A model generated the notes under the pieces. The model was not told where the DNA came from. It saw only the letters and a program-made list of their open reading frames with translations, and ran no database searches. Position numbers and translations under genes: made by a program. DNA of 64,000 bases from Saprospiraceae bacterium (GTDB lineage: Bacteria; Bacteroidota; Bacteroidia; Chitinophagales; Saprospiraceae). Below, piece after piece: positions 17,777 to 27,976 of the stretch; position 1 is the first letter of the stretch, and every line of letters starts with the position of its first letter. Location of the stretch: NCBI GenBank assembly GCA_027488935.1, contig JAIYAP010000027.1, positions 1 to 64,000 on the forward strand, given 5' to 3'.

Positions 17777-18676
17777 CTAATTACCGCCTTCCAAAGCAGC
17801 CGCACCGCCCACGATTTCACCCAATTCGGTGGTAATCGCTTCCTGACGGGCTTTGTTGTAACTGATTTTGAGCGATTTCAACATTTCCTCTGCGTTATCG
17901 GTTGCTTTGCCCATGGCCGTCATACGACCGCCGTGCTCGCCTGCGATGGTATCGAGTACCATTTTGTGAAACGACAATTGTAAAATGCTGGGCACCAGGG
18001 TTTCCAACAATTGCATTTTATCGGGTTCAAAAATATAATCGACTCTTTTCTTCGACTGACCGGGTGCTGCTTCCAGTTTTGGCACCGGCAACCAGCGTTC
18101 TGCGGTTGGGAATTGGGTGGCAGCGTTGCGGAAACGGCTGTACACAATATCAATCGCGTCGTATTTGCCAGAGATAAAGGCTTCCATCAATGATTTGGCC
18201 AGGGTGCTTATATTGTCGTAGGTAGCCGTATCGTACAAACCAATATGGTCGGTATTGTAATTCAAATCGCTGTAACGACGGCGGAAGTAGTCGAAGCCTT
18301 TTTTACCAATAAACATCACGGTAACTTTGCCTTCGCTGCGTTGTTTGCCGTATTTTTCATTGATCAGCGCGACCGCTTCTTTATTGATGTTGGTGTTGAA
18401 CGCGCCGCACAAGCCCCGGTTGGAGGTAACTACCACCACCAGGGTGTTTTTTACCTCGCGGGCTGTTCCAAATGCCGTTGATGCATCACCATCGAGGTTC
18501 GACAGGATGTTCGACAACATGCGGTTGAGTCGGTCGGCGTAAGGACGCAATTGTACAATGGCATTTTGTGCCTTGCGCAATTTGGCAGCCGATACCATTT
18601 TCATCGCTTTGGTGATCTGCTGCGTCGAAATAACCGACTTAATCCGTTCGCGTACTTCTTTTAAGCCTCCAGCCAT
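17777..18676 (-). CDS. atpG: ATP synthase gamma subunit
   Basis: 299 residues. The N-terminal coiled coil MAGGLKEVRERIKSVISTQQ..ITKAMKMVSAAKLRKAQ is diagnostic, and the C-terminal helix (MTAMGKATDNAEEMLKSL..YNKARQEAITTE) is the other half of the rotating stalk. It is the last gene of the cluster, followed by a terminator. The gap from atpA (124 bp) is unusually large and holds an inverted repeat. Confidence 0.97.
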   Translation of the reverse strand: MAGGLKEVRERIKSVISTQQITKAMKMVSAAKLRKAQNAIVQLRPYADRLNRMLSNILSNLDGDASTAFGTAREVKNTLVVVVTSNRGLCGAFNTNINKEAVALINEKYGKQRSEGKVTVMFIGKKGFDYFRRRYSDLNYNTDHIGLYDTATYDNISTLAKSLMEAFISGKYDAIDIVYSRFRNAATQFPTAERWLPVPKLEAAPGQSKKRVDYIFEPDKMQLLETLVPSILQLSFHKMVLDTIAGEHGGRMTAMGKATDNAEEMLKSLKISYNKARQEAITTELGEIVGGAAALEGGN

Positions 18677-18680
18677 TGTA

Positions 18681-18802
18681 TAGTGATGAGTGTATAGTGA
18701 TGAGTGATAAGTGATGAATGTATAATGATGAATGATGTGTAATGCATATTAAGTGCTTAGGATATCTTAACATGCATCACTTATCACTCATCACTCATCA
18801 CT
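18681..18802. repeat. Inverted simple-sequence repeat between atpA and atpG
   Basis: The left part consists of AGTGATGAGTG-type heptad/octad repeats (18681-18735) and the right part (18772-18802) is their complement (CATCACTTATCACTCATCAC). In the mRNA this would form a stem of roughly 25-30 bp between the two cistrons. It ends exactly at the atpA stop codon. Confidence 0.7.
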
Positions 18803-20387
18803 ACTTCTTGTATTCCTGCGCCAAATCAGCCGCCAACGCTTTCATTTTGGCGAGGCTGCCGTCGTCCAGTTTGCCTTTGCGGAATTCTTCGAGTACCTCA
18901 GGAAGTTTGTCTTCCATGCGCTCCAGGAACAGGAGTTCAAACTCGTGTACTTTATCGAGCGGCACATCGCGCAGCAGGTTGTTGGTACCGAGGTAGATAA
19001 TGGCAACTTGTTTTTCTACAGAAACCGGGCTGTATTGTGGTTGCTTCAGGATTTCCACGTTGCGGGAGCCTTTTGCCAATACGGCCTGGGTAGCAGCGTC
19101 GAGGTCGGAACCGAATTTCGCAAATGCTTCCAACTCACGGTATTGTGCCTGGTCGAGTTTCAACGTACCAGATACTTTTTTCATTGATTTGATCTGCGCG
19201 TTACCACCTACCCGGCTCACTGAGATACCTACGTTAATCGCTGGACGAACACCGGAGTTAAACAGGTTGGATTCGAGGAAGATCTGACCGTCGGTGATCG
19301 AAATCACGTTGGTTGGAATATAGGCAGATACGTCACCCGCTTGTGTTTCAATGATTGGAAGTGCGGTCAAAGAACCACCACCTTTGATCAAACCTGCTTT
19401 CACGAGGCTTTCTGGGAGGTCGTTCATTTGGTGTACTACTTTTTCGTTGTTGATGACTTTTGCAGCACGTTCGAGCAAGCGGCTGTGCAGGTAGAATACG
19501 TCACCAGGGTACGCCTCACGTCCGGGTGGGCGGCGAAGCAACAAAGAAACCTCGCGGTATGCAACGGCTTGTTTTGACAAGTCATCATAAACGATCAATG
19601 CTGGACGGCCGGTATCGCGGAAAAATTCGCCGATTGCAGCACCTGCGAAAGGCGCGTAGAACTGCAAAGGAGCCGGATCAGAAGCCGAAGCGGCAACGAT
19701 CACCGTGTAAGCCATGGCGCCGTATTCTTCCAACGTACGCGCTACTTGTGCTACCGTGGATGCTTTTTGTCCGCAAGCCACGTAGATGCAGTAAACAGGT
19801 TCGCCGCGATCGTAAAATTCTTTTTGGTTGATGATGGTGTCCACCGCAATCGCCGTTTTACCGGTTTGGCGGTCACCGATGATCAATTCGCGTTGGCCAC
19901 GACCGATTGGAATCATGGCGTCAATCGCTTTCACACCTGTTTGGAGTGGTTCGTTTACGGGTTGACGAAAGATAACACCCGGTGCTTTACGCTCCAGGGG
20001 CATTTCGTATTTTGTGCCAACGATTGGACCTTTACCATCGATTGGTTGGCCCAGTGCGTTTACAACACGACCAGCAAAGCCTTCACCTACTTCGATCGAA
20101 GCAATCAGACCTGTGCGTTTCACCACAGAACCTTCGCGGATCGAATCAGAAGCACCCATGAGTACGACACCCACGTTGTCTTCTTCGAGGTTCAAAACGA
20201 TGGCACGTACACCATTTTCGAATTCGACCAATTCGCCGGCTTGTGCGCGGTTGAGGCCATATACGCGGGCAATACCGTCGCCCACTTGCAATACTGTACC
20301 GACTTCTTCAAGGTTGGTATCCGCTCCGAAGCCCGAAAGTTGCTGTTTCAGTATCGCGGAGATTTCTTCTGGTCTGACGTCTGCCAT
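18801..20387 (-). CDS. atpA: ATP synthase alpha subunit
   Basis: 528 residues. [17 protein letters not shown] is the typical N-terminus; the P-loop is [14 protein letters not shown] (about 170-183), and [17 protein letters not shown] is the F1-alpha signature. It is the non-catalytic nucleotide-binding subunit of F1. It lies 81 bp downstream of atpH. The C-terminal end EYKK sits at the edge of an inverted repeat. Confidence 0.98.
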   Translation of the reverse strand: MADVRPEEISAILKQQLSGFGADTNLEEVGTVLQVGDGIARVYGLNRAQAGELVEFENGVRAIVLNLEEDNVGVVLMGASDSIREGSVVKRTGLIASIEVGEGFAGRVVNALGQPIDGKGPIVGTKYEMPLERKAPGVIFRQPVNEPLQTGVKAIDAMIPIGRGQRELIIGDRQTGKTAIAVDTIINQKEFYDRGEPVYCIYVACGQKASTVAQVARTLEEYGAMAYTVIVAASASDPAPLQFYAPFAGAAIGEFFRDTGRPALIVYDDLSKQAVAYREVSLLLRRPPGREAYPGDVFYLHSRLLERAAKVINNEKVVHQMNDLPESLVKAGLIKGGGSLTALPIIETQAGDVSAYIPTNVISITDGQIFLESNLFNSGVRPAINVGISVSRVGGNAQIKSMKKVSGTLKLDQAQYRELEAFAKFGSDLDAATQAVLAKGSRNVEILKQPQYSPVSVEKQVAIIYLGTNNLLRDVPLDKVHEFELLFLERMEDKLPEVLEEFRKGKLDDGSLAKMKALAADLAQEYKK

Positions 20388-20468
20388 ATTTATTGAATTA
20401 GTTGTTGTTATTGAATTTGTATTTTGATTGGGCTTTTGAAGGCACCGTTGAATGCAAAATGGGAATGC

Positions 20469-21029
20469 TTAGATTTCGCGGATGTACAAGTTTTTGGAGA
20501 ACTGACCTTTCAGTTCGCTCAATTTGTGCGAAAGGCTGGCATCGTACCGTTTGTTATCGAATTCGAGTACAAAACCGCCAATTAAGGACGGATCGATTTT
20601 GGTTTCGATTTCGAGGTTTTCGAAGGTGGTGCCGGTTTCGAGCAGTTTTTTGCGCAGTGCTTCCATGGCTGCTTCCGACAATTCGGTTGCGGTAATCACT
20701 TTTACCGAGGTGATTTTGTTCATCAGTTTGTACTGATTTACAAATTCCTTGGCGATTTCCGGGAAAAAGGCCTCGCGGTTTTTGGTGACCAACAGCGTGA
20801 GGTAGCTCATGGTGAGGCTATCAACTTTGCCATTAAACAGCGCGTTGAGGGCAGCAATTTTTTTATCGTTCTGAATCACCGGACTTTTGAGCATCAGTTC
20901 AAGGTCACGATTTTTCACAGCGTTTTTCAGCATCAGTACATCGTTGTGCACCGCTTCCAACTTGCCTTGACTTGCGGCAAGTTCGATGAGCGATTTTGCA
21001 TAACGGGTGGCGATTCTTATTGAAGACAT
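20469..21029 (-). CDS. atpH: ATP synthase delta subunit (OSCP)
   Basis: 186 residues, standard length. IATRYAKSLIELAASQGKLE is the conserved N-terminal helix, and the C-terminal EIETKIDPSLIGGFVLEFDNKRYDASL matches the OSCP/delta signature. It forms part of the peripheral stalk that connects F1 to Fo. Sixteen bases separate it from atpF. Confidence 0.96.
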   Translation of the reverse strand: MSSIRIATRYAKSLIELAASQGKLEAVHNDVLMLKNAVKNRDLELMLKSPVIQNDKKIAALNALFNGKVDSLTMSYLTLLVTKNREAFFPEIAKEFVNQYKLMNKITSVKVITATELSEAAMEALRKKLLETGTTFENLEIETKIDPSLIGGFVLEFDNKRYDASLSHKLSELKGQFSKNLYIREI

Positions 21030-21045
21030 GGTGGTGTGCGGTAGG

Positions 21046-21558
21046 TTAGTTCATTTTAATCTGGCTCACCAAGGACTGGGCGAACGTTTCCTGCTCACCT
21101 TTGTTACTGAGTTCGCGCTGGAGCACTTTCTCTGCAATTTCGATGGCCATTTGACCTGCTTTGTTTTTCAGGTCCACCATGGCAGCCATTTTCTGGTTTT
21201 CAATATCACGGATCGCGCTTTCAACCTTGCGTTTGTACTCGGCATTGGCGCGTTCTTTGGCTTCGGCGATGATTTCCTCTTTGGCTTCTTTGGCTTCTTT
21301 CAGAATTGCAGAGCGCTCTTCACGTGCATGTGCCAGCAATTTCTCGTTTTCTGCCTGCAAATTGGCCATTTCCTGGCGTGCCATTTTAGCCTGGTCGAGG
21401 GCATCCTGGATGTCCAATTCGCGTTGTTTGAGTGCAGCGCCAATTGGTTTGAACGCGAAGCGACTCATCAGGAACCAGAAAATCAGAAAGATGACCGTGG
21501 TCCAAAACATTAACCCTGGTTCGGGCTTGATCACTGAAAAATCTGCTAAAAACAGCAT
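21046..21558 (-). CDS. atpF: ATP synthase b subunit
   Basis: 170 residues. One N-terminal transmembrane helix (LMFWTTVIFLIFWFLMSRF) precedes a long charged helix (KMARQEMANLQAENEKLLA..) that dimerises as the peripheral stator. There is a 157-bp gap upstream to atpE that contains a small GAAGCA/TGCTTC stem, perhaps allowing a different amount of c subunit mRNA. Confidence 0.96.
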   Translation of the reverse strand: MLFLADFSVIKPEPGLMFWTTVIFLIFWFLMSRFAFKPIGAALKQRELDIQDALDQAKMARQEMANLQAENEKLLAHAREERSAILKEAKEAKEEIIAEAKERANAEYKRKVESAIRDIENQKMAAMVDLKNKAGQMAIEIAEKVLQRELSNKGEQETFAQSLVSQIKMN

Positions 21559-21715
21559 ATCTGAGACGATGATTTATGGATAATTTGAATCTGCACCCGG
21601 AAGTGCGTTTCGTAGTTTTGGTTTTTCGAAGCATGTTGTACGTGCTTCATGTACAAAGAATAGTGGCCGGGTTGTTGCGTCGCCAACCGCTTCGCTTCAA
21701 CCCGGATTACTTTTC

Positions 21716-21922
<207 letters not shown>

Positions 21923-21992
21923 TTATATATTTAAAGTTTTAAAAATGCTTGTTTGTTGGTTGATCAGGATTATTTGGTTTTACTGGGCAATC

Positions 21993-23342
21993 TTAATGGT
22001 GTGCGTCGTGGTGTGGCTCTTCAATGGCTGTACCAATGTAAACCGCAGATAACATGGTGAAAATGAAGGCCTGCAAAAATGCCACCAATAATTCGAGGGT
22101 CATCATAAACAGCGACAATGGCACCGATGCAATGATACCGGTGATCGATCCACTCATGCTTTTTCCGGCACCACCAAATATGAAAATCAAACTTACAAAA
22201 CTCATGATCACAATGTGACCTGCAGTAATGTTCGCAAAAAGTCGCAATAACAGGGTAAATGGCTTTAAAAAGAGCCCCAGGATTTCCACTGGCGTTAATA
22301 CCAGGATTTTCAACACAGCAGGTACACCTGGCATCCAAAGGGTATGTTCCCAAAAGTGGCGGTTGGCGCTAAAGGTTGAAATCAGGAAGGTGATGAGGGC
22401 CAAAATGATGGTAACCGAAATATTGCCGGTTACGTTGGCGCTGCCAGGGAAGAACGGAATTTGACCCACCAGATTTAAACCCAAAATGAAGAAAAATGCC
22501 GATAATAAATAAGGCATGTATTTTTCGTACTTGGGTCCAATGTTTGGTTTGGCTACTTCATCCCGAATAAAGGTATAAAAAGGCTCAATGAAGTTTTGCA
22601 GTCCTTTAGGTGCTTTGCCATGGTTGCGTGTAGCGGCATTTGCTACGGCACGAAACAGGAAAAACAACAACAACACCGTCATCAACATGGTAAACACGTT
22701 GCGGGTGATGCTGAAATCATAAAAACTGGTAAAGCCACCGCCCATCACACCGCCATCCAGCGTTGTTTTAGCATCCAGGTGGTAGCAAGTATTGTTTGCG
22801 CCAATTTTATAGACAATTTTTTCTTTACCCGCTTCTGTAGTGATTGTTTCATGGGTCGGATCGCACTGGAGGGCCACTTCGCCTTTTGGGAAAGCAGGAT
22901 CCTGAATCCGCATCACATTGCCATGCACGAGTACATAACCATCTTTTGCAATGGTACCGGTGCCGTGATGTTCGGGCTTGAAAGCACCGGAAGACGTAAA
23001 TGTCCAGCCTTGGCCGGGTGCATACAGGATCACCGGAAGATGGAAATAAACATCTCCAATGATTTGGATGGCGTTGGCATCTGCAATATGATGTACTGCA
23101 TTATCGCCTGCACTAAATTCTTCTTCTTTTTCCTCATGGGCGCCACAAGGGCAGTCCCCATGCATTTCAGCACCGTGTTCGGCCGTTTCGGCACCGGAAG
23201 TAGGTACTTCGTGCGCTGCCTCCGTCGGTTGGTGGGTTGCTTCTGTTTTCGGGCTTGTAGGTTCGCTGCCATGCTGAGCAAATGCGAATGCTGTTAAGCC
23301 GCTGAATATCAATGCAATGCAATATTTACGAATTACTATCAT
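21993..23342 (-). CDS. atpB: ATP synthase a subunit with N-terminal extracytoplasmic extension
   Basis: About 449 residues from the ATG MIVIRKYC. It has a signal peptide (IALIFSGLTAFAFAQ) and a ~170-residue His/Glu-rich extension (HGAEMHGDCPCGAHEEKEEE) before the six-helix a-subunit core. The essential arginine is in LLLRLFANITAGH. Such N-terminal extensions are seen in Bacteroidota AtpB. No atpI or atpZ is found upstream, and atpD/atpC are not in the window. Confidence 0.95.
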   Translation of the reverse strand: MIVIRKYCIALIFSGLTAFAFAQHGSEPTSPKTEATHQPTEAAHEVPTSGAETAEHGAEMHGDCPCGAHEEKEEEFSAGDNAVHHIADANAIQIIGDVYFHLPVILYAPGQGWTFTSSGAFKPEHHGTGTIAKDGYVLVHGNVMRIQDPAFPKGEVALQCDPTHETITTEAGKEKIVYKIGANNTCYHLDAKTTLDGGVMGGGFTSFYDFSITRNVFTMLMTVLLLFFLFRAVANAATRNHGKAPKGLQNFIEPFYTFIRDEVAKPNIGPKYEKYMPYLLSAFFFILGLNLVGQIPFFPGSANVTGNISVTIILALITFLISTFSANRHFWEHTLWMPGVPAVLKILVLTPVEILGLFLKPFTLLLRLFANITAGHIVIMSFVSLIFIFGGAGKSMSGSITGIIASVPLSLFMMTLELLVAFLQAFIFTMLSAVYIGTAIEEPHHDAHH

Positions 23343-23377
23343 GACCGCGTCTGGAAAGGCTTTTTTCAAATCGGGGT

Positions 23378-23413
23378 CAAAGGTACATTGGGAATTTCGT
23401 TTTAAAAAACCAA
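23378..23413 (-). promoter_or_regulatory. Possible promoter of the atp cluster
   Basis: On the minus strand a TACCTTTG (23378-23385) fits the Bacteroidota -7 element TAnnTTTG and lies 35 bp before the preferred atpB start. A TTG is present upstream at 23411-23413, but the 25-bp spacing is long, so the -33 half is doubtful. Confidence 0.35.
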
Positions 23414-23548
23414 GAAAATTATTTTTCAGAAAAAAATAGGGATTCAGGCTTACTTAGACCGGTGTCACCGAATTATATTTGGAATGTTTCATTTGTGTAA
23501 ACGGGCTTTTGCACTTTATTGTCTTTATTATGCTCACAATCTGCCCGT

Positions 23549-25930
23549 TTAGCGCATGTAAGCGGCAAACCACTTGCATTCTTTCACCATTTGGGCGTAA
23601 AATTCGGTGCCCCAAAAATGTTTGCGCATTAGTTCATAGTATTGCATAGACTCGGCAGGCAATACCGGAATCAGTTTGCTGCCGGGTTTATATCGACACT
23701 CAGGGTTGCAAAACCACTGTTTTTGCTGGCAACGGGCGGCCATAAAAGCAGCGCGGGCAGCCAATTCGGGGTTGCGGGCTTCCGAGAGTGCTTTTTCGAA
23801 ATAAGATAGGGCGACGCTCAGATCGGTATTTTCCCGATTGCCCGAGGGCGACCCGGTGAGCGGAAATACCGGACCTTGGGCCAGCCGAAGCCAATTGTAG
23901 CCACTGCGGTAACTGTCCATGGCTTCCCATTCATATCCGAAGTACGACATATTGTAGTAGCCCAATCCGATCAGGTAATAATACCAGGCTGCGATGGGGG
24001 CATTTTCGCCTGCTGCCGCTTTTGCCCGGAACTCAAATTCGATTAGTTGTTCGATGATTTCTTTTCGATTCAGTAATAAGGTATCTGTTATGGGCCGGTT
24101 GATGTGTTCGTTGGTGACTTCCCGAAAGGGGCTGTATTGGGGCATTTTTGCCAATTCGGTGGGCAAAATGTTCCGGTAGGTGGCCAGCGCGGCTTCTGGC
24201 TGACCAATTGAAAGCAAGTAAGCGCCTTTTATTTCGAGCAACCGTGCCTGTATCTGGGCCGGATTGGTATCCATCATCATGGCTTTTTCCAGGAAGATGG
24301 GGTTGTTTTTAGCGGCCTCCTGGAGCAAGTCATCCAGGATGTCCAGTTGCGGGTTAAGTCCTAGAGCGGAAGGTTCGTAAGCGGCCAACAATGCTTTGCC
24401 AGGATGTTGCGTGGCCGCGTAAGCTGCGGAAAGCCATTCTTGCAAAAAAGGTTTAAAATAGGGGTTTTCTTTAAAAACGGCATAACTTTCGATGCGAAAT
24501 GCGGCATCATCGGGGAATGGAGTAGCCGGATTGATTCGAATAATCTGCGCAAGCAAGCGCCAAATTTCTATTTGTTTTGATAAATGCTGGTCGTATGGGT
24601 CGCTACTTTTGAAAAAGGACTCGGCGCGTTTGAATGATTTTTCGGCGGCATATTCATCGCCCGCAAGCAGTTCAAGGTACCCAATCATGCAACGCCACAA
24701 TTTTGGATTGGGGGTTTGGTTATCTTGGATGACTTGACGCGTAAAATTCATCAAATCGAGCAGGTGTTTCGATCCTTTTTCACGGGCAAGGGAGCCGATG
24801 GCCTCCCCGTGTTTGATATCGGTCACTTTCGTGCGGAGGTATATTTTCTCGAGTTCCTGCACTTCACTGGCGAGTAACAGGTCCAGTTGGGGGTTGCGCG
24901 GATCGAGTTGATACACCGTTTGCATGTCTTCGATCGCGTGGGTATGGGCGCCACCGGCCCGGATCACGTGCAGGGTAGATTTTTCGGCATCGGTTTGGCA
25001 AAGTCGGAGGGTTGCTTTCCAATCGGCGTCGTTGCGGATGACGAAACTGCGGTAAGCCTGGGCGCGTTTGGAGCCACAGAATCGGAATATCATGGAATAC
25101 CGGTAGGCTGCCTCGGGGTATTTTCCCAATTTTTGCAAAGCGCCCGCGAGGTGTCCAAGTGTCCAGAAAAAAACGATGCTGGGCTTTTTGCGGTCCACTT
25201 TGGGCATTAATTGATTGTATAAATCGACGGTTTGTTGCCATTTTCGGGCATAATGGGCCAGGCGAACAATTTGGTAGGCGTATCGGAGTTTGACAAAATG
25301 GGAACGTGTGTCGTTGAAGCGGCCGATGCCTTCGCGGATGAGTTCCTGCATCGCGCCGGTATCAATTTGGGGGAGTTTCCAGCGGTCGCTCCCGCCGAGT
25401 ACGAAAGGCTCACATTTGCGGGTAAACATCAGATAATCAACCACTTCCACGCAGCTATTGATGGCAATCATTTCTGCAAAACTATTGCCTTCCATGGCAT
25501 AGGGCAGGAGGGTGCGTTTTTGTTGGTCGGCAGCACTGGCGCGTAATTCACTCAACTCCCCAAAACTTGCCTGATATACCACATATTCTACGTGCGCGGG
25601 GTTGGGTTGGCTGCAATACCGTTCGATCCATTCTTCAATATTTTCCTTTTTTTGCGGATCGGTGTTGAAAAATACCTTGTCGTAATAGTCGTCCCAGCGG
25701 ATAAAAAACGGTGCGTACGCTGCATTTTTATTGACAATTTCGGGATACAAAAAAGTATATCCATAAAAAGCTTTAGTACCGGTGCAATTGCCTTCGGGTG
25801 CAGGCGCTTGCGGGGGGAAAAACGAGCTGCAAAACAGCCAGCAAAGCAGCAACCCAATGCTATATTGAAACGGCACAAATATTTTAAAATAGACTGATTT
25901 TACCTGTTTTTTACCTGAAAATTGTGCCAT
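23549..25930 (-). CDS. Large TPR-like secreted or membrane-anchored protein
   Basis: 793 residues with an N-terminal hydrophobic segment (YSIGLLLCWLFCSSFF), then an all-helical body with TPR-like pairs (AGALQKLGKYPEAAYRYSMIF; LELLAGDEYAAEKSFKRAESFF; QPEAALATYRNILP). No enzymatic motif seen. The start overlaps the upstream lipoprotein gene by 31 bp, so it is translationally linked to it. It is the final gene of the sigma-factor operon. Confidence 0.7.
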   Translation of the reverse strand: MAQFSGKKQVKSVYFKIFVPFQYSIGLLLCWLFCSSFFPPQAPAPEGNCTGTKAFYGYTFLYPEIVNKNAAYAPFFIRWDDYYDKVFFNTDPQKKENIEEWIERYCSQPNPAHVEYVVYQASFGELSELRASAADQQKRTLLPYAMEGNSFAEMIAINSCVEVVDYLMFTRKCEPFVLGGSDRWKLPQIDTGAMQELIREGIGRFNDTRSHFVKLRYAYQIVRLAHYARKWQQTVDLYNQLMPKVDRKKPSIVFFWTLGHLAGALQKLGKYPEAAYRYSMIFRFCGSKRAQAYRSFVIRNDADWKATLRLCQTDAEKSTLHVIRAGGAHTHAIEDMQTVYQLDPRNPQLDLLLASEVQELEKIYLRTKVTDIKHGEAIGSLAREKGSKHLLDLMNFTRQVIQDNQTPNPKLWRCMIGYLELLAGDEYAAEKSFKRAESFFKSSDPYDQHLSKQIEIWRLLAQIIRINPATPFPDDAAFRIESYAVFKENPYFKPFLQEWLSAAYAATQHPGKALLAAYEPSALGLNPQLDILDDLLQEAAKNNPIFLEKAMMMDTNPAQIQARLLEIKGAYLLSIGQPEAALATYRNILPTELAKMPQYSPFREVTNEHINRPITDTLLLNRKEIIEQLIEFEFRAKAAAGENAPIAAWYYYLIGLGYYNMSYFGYEWEAMDSYRSGYNWLRLAQGPVFPLTGSPSGNRENTDLSVALSYFEKALSEARNPELAARAAFMAARCQQKQWFCNPECRYKPGSKLIPVLPAESMQYYELMRKHFWGTEFYAQMVKECKWFAAYMR

Positions 25931-26958
25931 ATAGTTTGCAGCGTGTAAGATGGAAAAGCGCGTATAACCGAACTGTCAGCCTGAAAAAAGGCCAAAACTG
26001 CATCATCCGCCAAGGCAATTGTGGCCGCTAGTTGGGCTGCTTCCTGTAGCAATGCAGGGGTGATGCGTTCGATGCGAATCTGATCGCCGGGGCGAAGATA
26101 ATGGCCGCGCAGGAAAGTGGCTTTTTGTACGGATAAGTTTAATGAATTTGCCAATGTATCAAATCGGGAACGATCCGAAAAAAGGCTGTCTTCCGGGTTG
26201 GCGATGATTTTCCATAAGTGGTCATCGCGGTATACCAGGGCCCAGGAAAAAACCGGCAGTGCCACATCCAGCGGTAAAGGATAGTGTTTGGGCGCACCTT
26301 GTATGTATTTTTTGGAAGCCTCCAAATCGAAAATGGAGTTTTGGGTGCTCGGATCGTCTATATCGCCGGTGTTGTACAGCATCAGCATGCCGCGTTCGAC
26401 CGGGGGCACGCCCGTTTGTTGCGGAAATTTGTACTGATGCAGCCGAATGGTGGCGCTTAAGCGAAAATGAGGGGGTAAACGTTTTTTAAGTGTCTGTAAA
26501 TAAGCAAAATAGGCTTTTTGGGTGCTGGCCGACCAATCGCAATCCAATTGAATTTCGGTAGGTGCTCCTTTGGTTTTGAAATTAAACCGGCCTGGAAACT
26601 GGGCACCTATACTTTCTAATGCATCCAGGGTTTTGCCAGCCAGCCACTCAATTTGAGTAGGCGTAATGTCCTGAAAAACGCTGTTGGTCAGAAAGATACA
26701 GGGAATTATGGTTTTATTGAAAAGCAACTGGGTGTCGCGGCATTCGAGCAAAGCGAGCGGTTCTATTGCGTGGTTGTCGGGATTGCGCCCAATGTCTAAA
26801 AATTTGACATACAGCGTATTACAGGAAATGTCTTGGAGGTATTGATTGAATGCGGGCGAGATGGCCAATTCAGTTTGCCAATAATAAAAACCTGTTTTGC
26901 GCGGTCCGGGTGCTGCTGTGCAAGCGAGTAGCAGGAATAAAAAGGGGAGCAGCCTCAA
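25900..26958 (-). CDS. Lipoprotein of unknown function
   Basis: 352 residues with a lipoprotein signal (FLFLLLACTAAPG). The body reads like a TIM-barrel-type fold: GFYYWQTELA, LYVKFLDI, EIQLDCDWSASTQKAYF (resembling the D-D-W motif of some glycosidase-like lipoproteins), LMLYNTGDIDDP, and DVALPVFSWALVY. The substrate is unknown. Overlaps by 4 bp with the TonB-domain gene upstream and by 31 bp with the TPR-like gene downstream. Confidence 0.65.
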   Translation of the reverse strand: MRLLPFLFLLLACTAAPGPRKTGFYYWQTELAISPAFNQYLQDISCNTLYVKFLDIGRNPDNHAIEPLALLECRDTQLLFNKTIIPCIFLTNSVFQDITPTQIEWLAGKTLDALESIGAQFPGRFNFKTKGAPTEIQLDCDWSASTQKAYFAYLQTLKKRLPPHFRLSATIRLHQYKFPQQTGVPPVERGMLMLYNTGDIDDPSTQNSIFDLEASKKYIQGAPKHYPLPLDVALPVFSWALVYRDDHLWKIIANPEDSLFSDRSRFDTLANSLNLSVQKATFLRGHYLRPGDQIRIERITPALLQEAAQLAATIALADDAVLAFFQADSSVIRAFPSYTLQTIWHNFQVKNR

Positions 26959-27401
26959 AACTGAATCGTATAGGAATAGGTGGTTTCGGCGGGTTTCGAT
27001 TCGGGTTGCGGGGTGGGTATTGGGTTGGTTTCGGTGAAGGTGTACTGGATTTGCATCACGGGCGCGACGGGTTGCGGTGCCGGTTTTTTAAACTGAATGC
27101 GTGCTTTTCGGTGAAATAGGACTTTTACCCCGCGGTTTTTGCCTACATCAAACTTCATGAGTTTAATAACGCGGCAGGCTTCTTCGTCGCAACCATGACC
27201 AATGCCCTGCAATACCCGGGTTTCAATCACATTTCCTTTATAATCAATGCCATATTCTACCAGCACACTGCCTTCCACGTTGGCTTCGAGGGCCGCTGTC
27301 GGATAGCGCAGGGCACTGTACAGGAATTTAGTCATTTCCTTTGGGCCGCCTGGATACTCTGGTTGGTTGATAAACTGGGGTTTTTTCTTATCTTTTTCCA
27401 T
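26955..27401 (-). CDS. TonB C-terminal domain protein without membrane anchor
   Basis: 148 residues. INQPEYPGGPKEMTKFLYSALRYP..A..A.VEGSVLVEYGID..GNV matches the TonB_C domain common in Bacteroidota energy-transducer families, but there is no transmembrane segment or proline-rich linker before it. The tail is proline-rich (TPQPESKPAETT). It overlaps the anti-sigma gene by 14 bp and the lipoprotein gene by 4 bp, so it belongs to one tightly coupled operon. Confidence 0.75.
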   Translation of the reverse strand: MEKDKKKPQFINQPEYPGGPKEMTKFLYSALRYPTAALEANVEGSVLVEYGIDYKGNVIETRVLQGIGHGCDEEACRVIKLMKFDVGKNRGVKVLFHRKARIQFKKPAPQPVAPVMQIQYTFTETNPIPTPQPESKPAETTYSYTIQF

Positions 27402-27906
27402 GTTGGAGCCTTAATTGCAAAAATTGCTCAAAAATACGCAAGGTTAGGAATACCAGGACAAAGAGCACACCATAAAAAAGAACCGGGCTGGCGCCAAAAT
27501 TATGAAAAGCATCAATCGAAAATGCAGGCAATTCGAAGGGTAAATTACTGAGCGGGATGTTTTGTTGCACGCCGCCGCCCAATAGCCCAAGCAATGGCAT
27601 CAGGATCAGAACGGCAAAAACGACGGGTATCAGGCGCAAAATCCAGTCTGGTGCAGCAGGTATGGCTTTTTGCACCCGTTGTTCCAGGGTCCAGGCGGCC
27701 ATCACCCGATCGGCAAAACCGGCATTTGGTTTTTCCAAGGGCAAATTCCCAAACCGTTGTTGCTCCAAAACGATTGCGTCCAGCTTAACTTTCCAGGCCT
27801 TGTTCTGCTCCAAATACGCGGCAACCTGCTGGCGCTGGACAGGATCCAACAAGCCATCTGCATAATCCCACAGGAGTTCGTCGTTGAGCAAAAAGTTATT
27901 TTCCAT
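27388..27906 (-). CDS. Putative membrane anti-sigma factor
   Basis: 172 residues. The N-terminal ~80 residues form a short cytoplasmic helical domain (LLWDYADGLLDPVQRQQVAAY), a pattern similar to zinc-finger-like anti-sigma domains but without the zinc ligands. Two transmembrane helices follow (WILRLIPVVFAVLILMPLL and YGVLFVLVFLTLRIF). Its place directly after an ECF sigma factor supports an anti-sigma role; that is inference from context. Confidence 0.65.
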   Translation of the reverse strand: MENNFLLNDELLWDYADGLLDPVQRQQVAAYLEQNKAWKVKLDAIVLEQQRFGNLPLEKPNAGFADRVMAAWTLEQRVQKAIPAAPDWILRLIPVVFAVLILMPLLGLLGGGVQQNIPLSNLPFELPAFSIDAFHNFGASPVLFYGVLFVLVFLTLRIFEQFLQLRLQHGKR

Positions 27907-27976
27907 ATTATACCAGGATAAAAGATGTGCGGAAATAAGGGGTTATATCAAAAAACAAGCCGATCATGGTTAAGGT

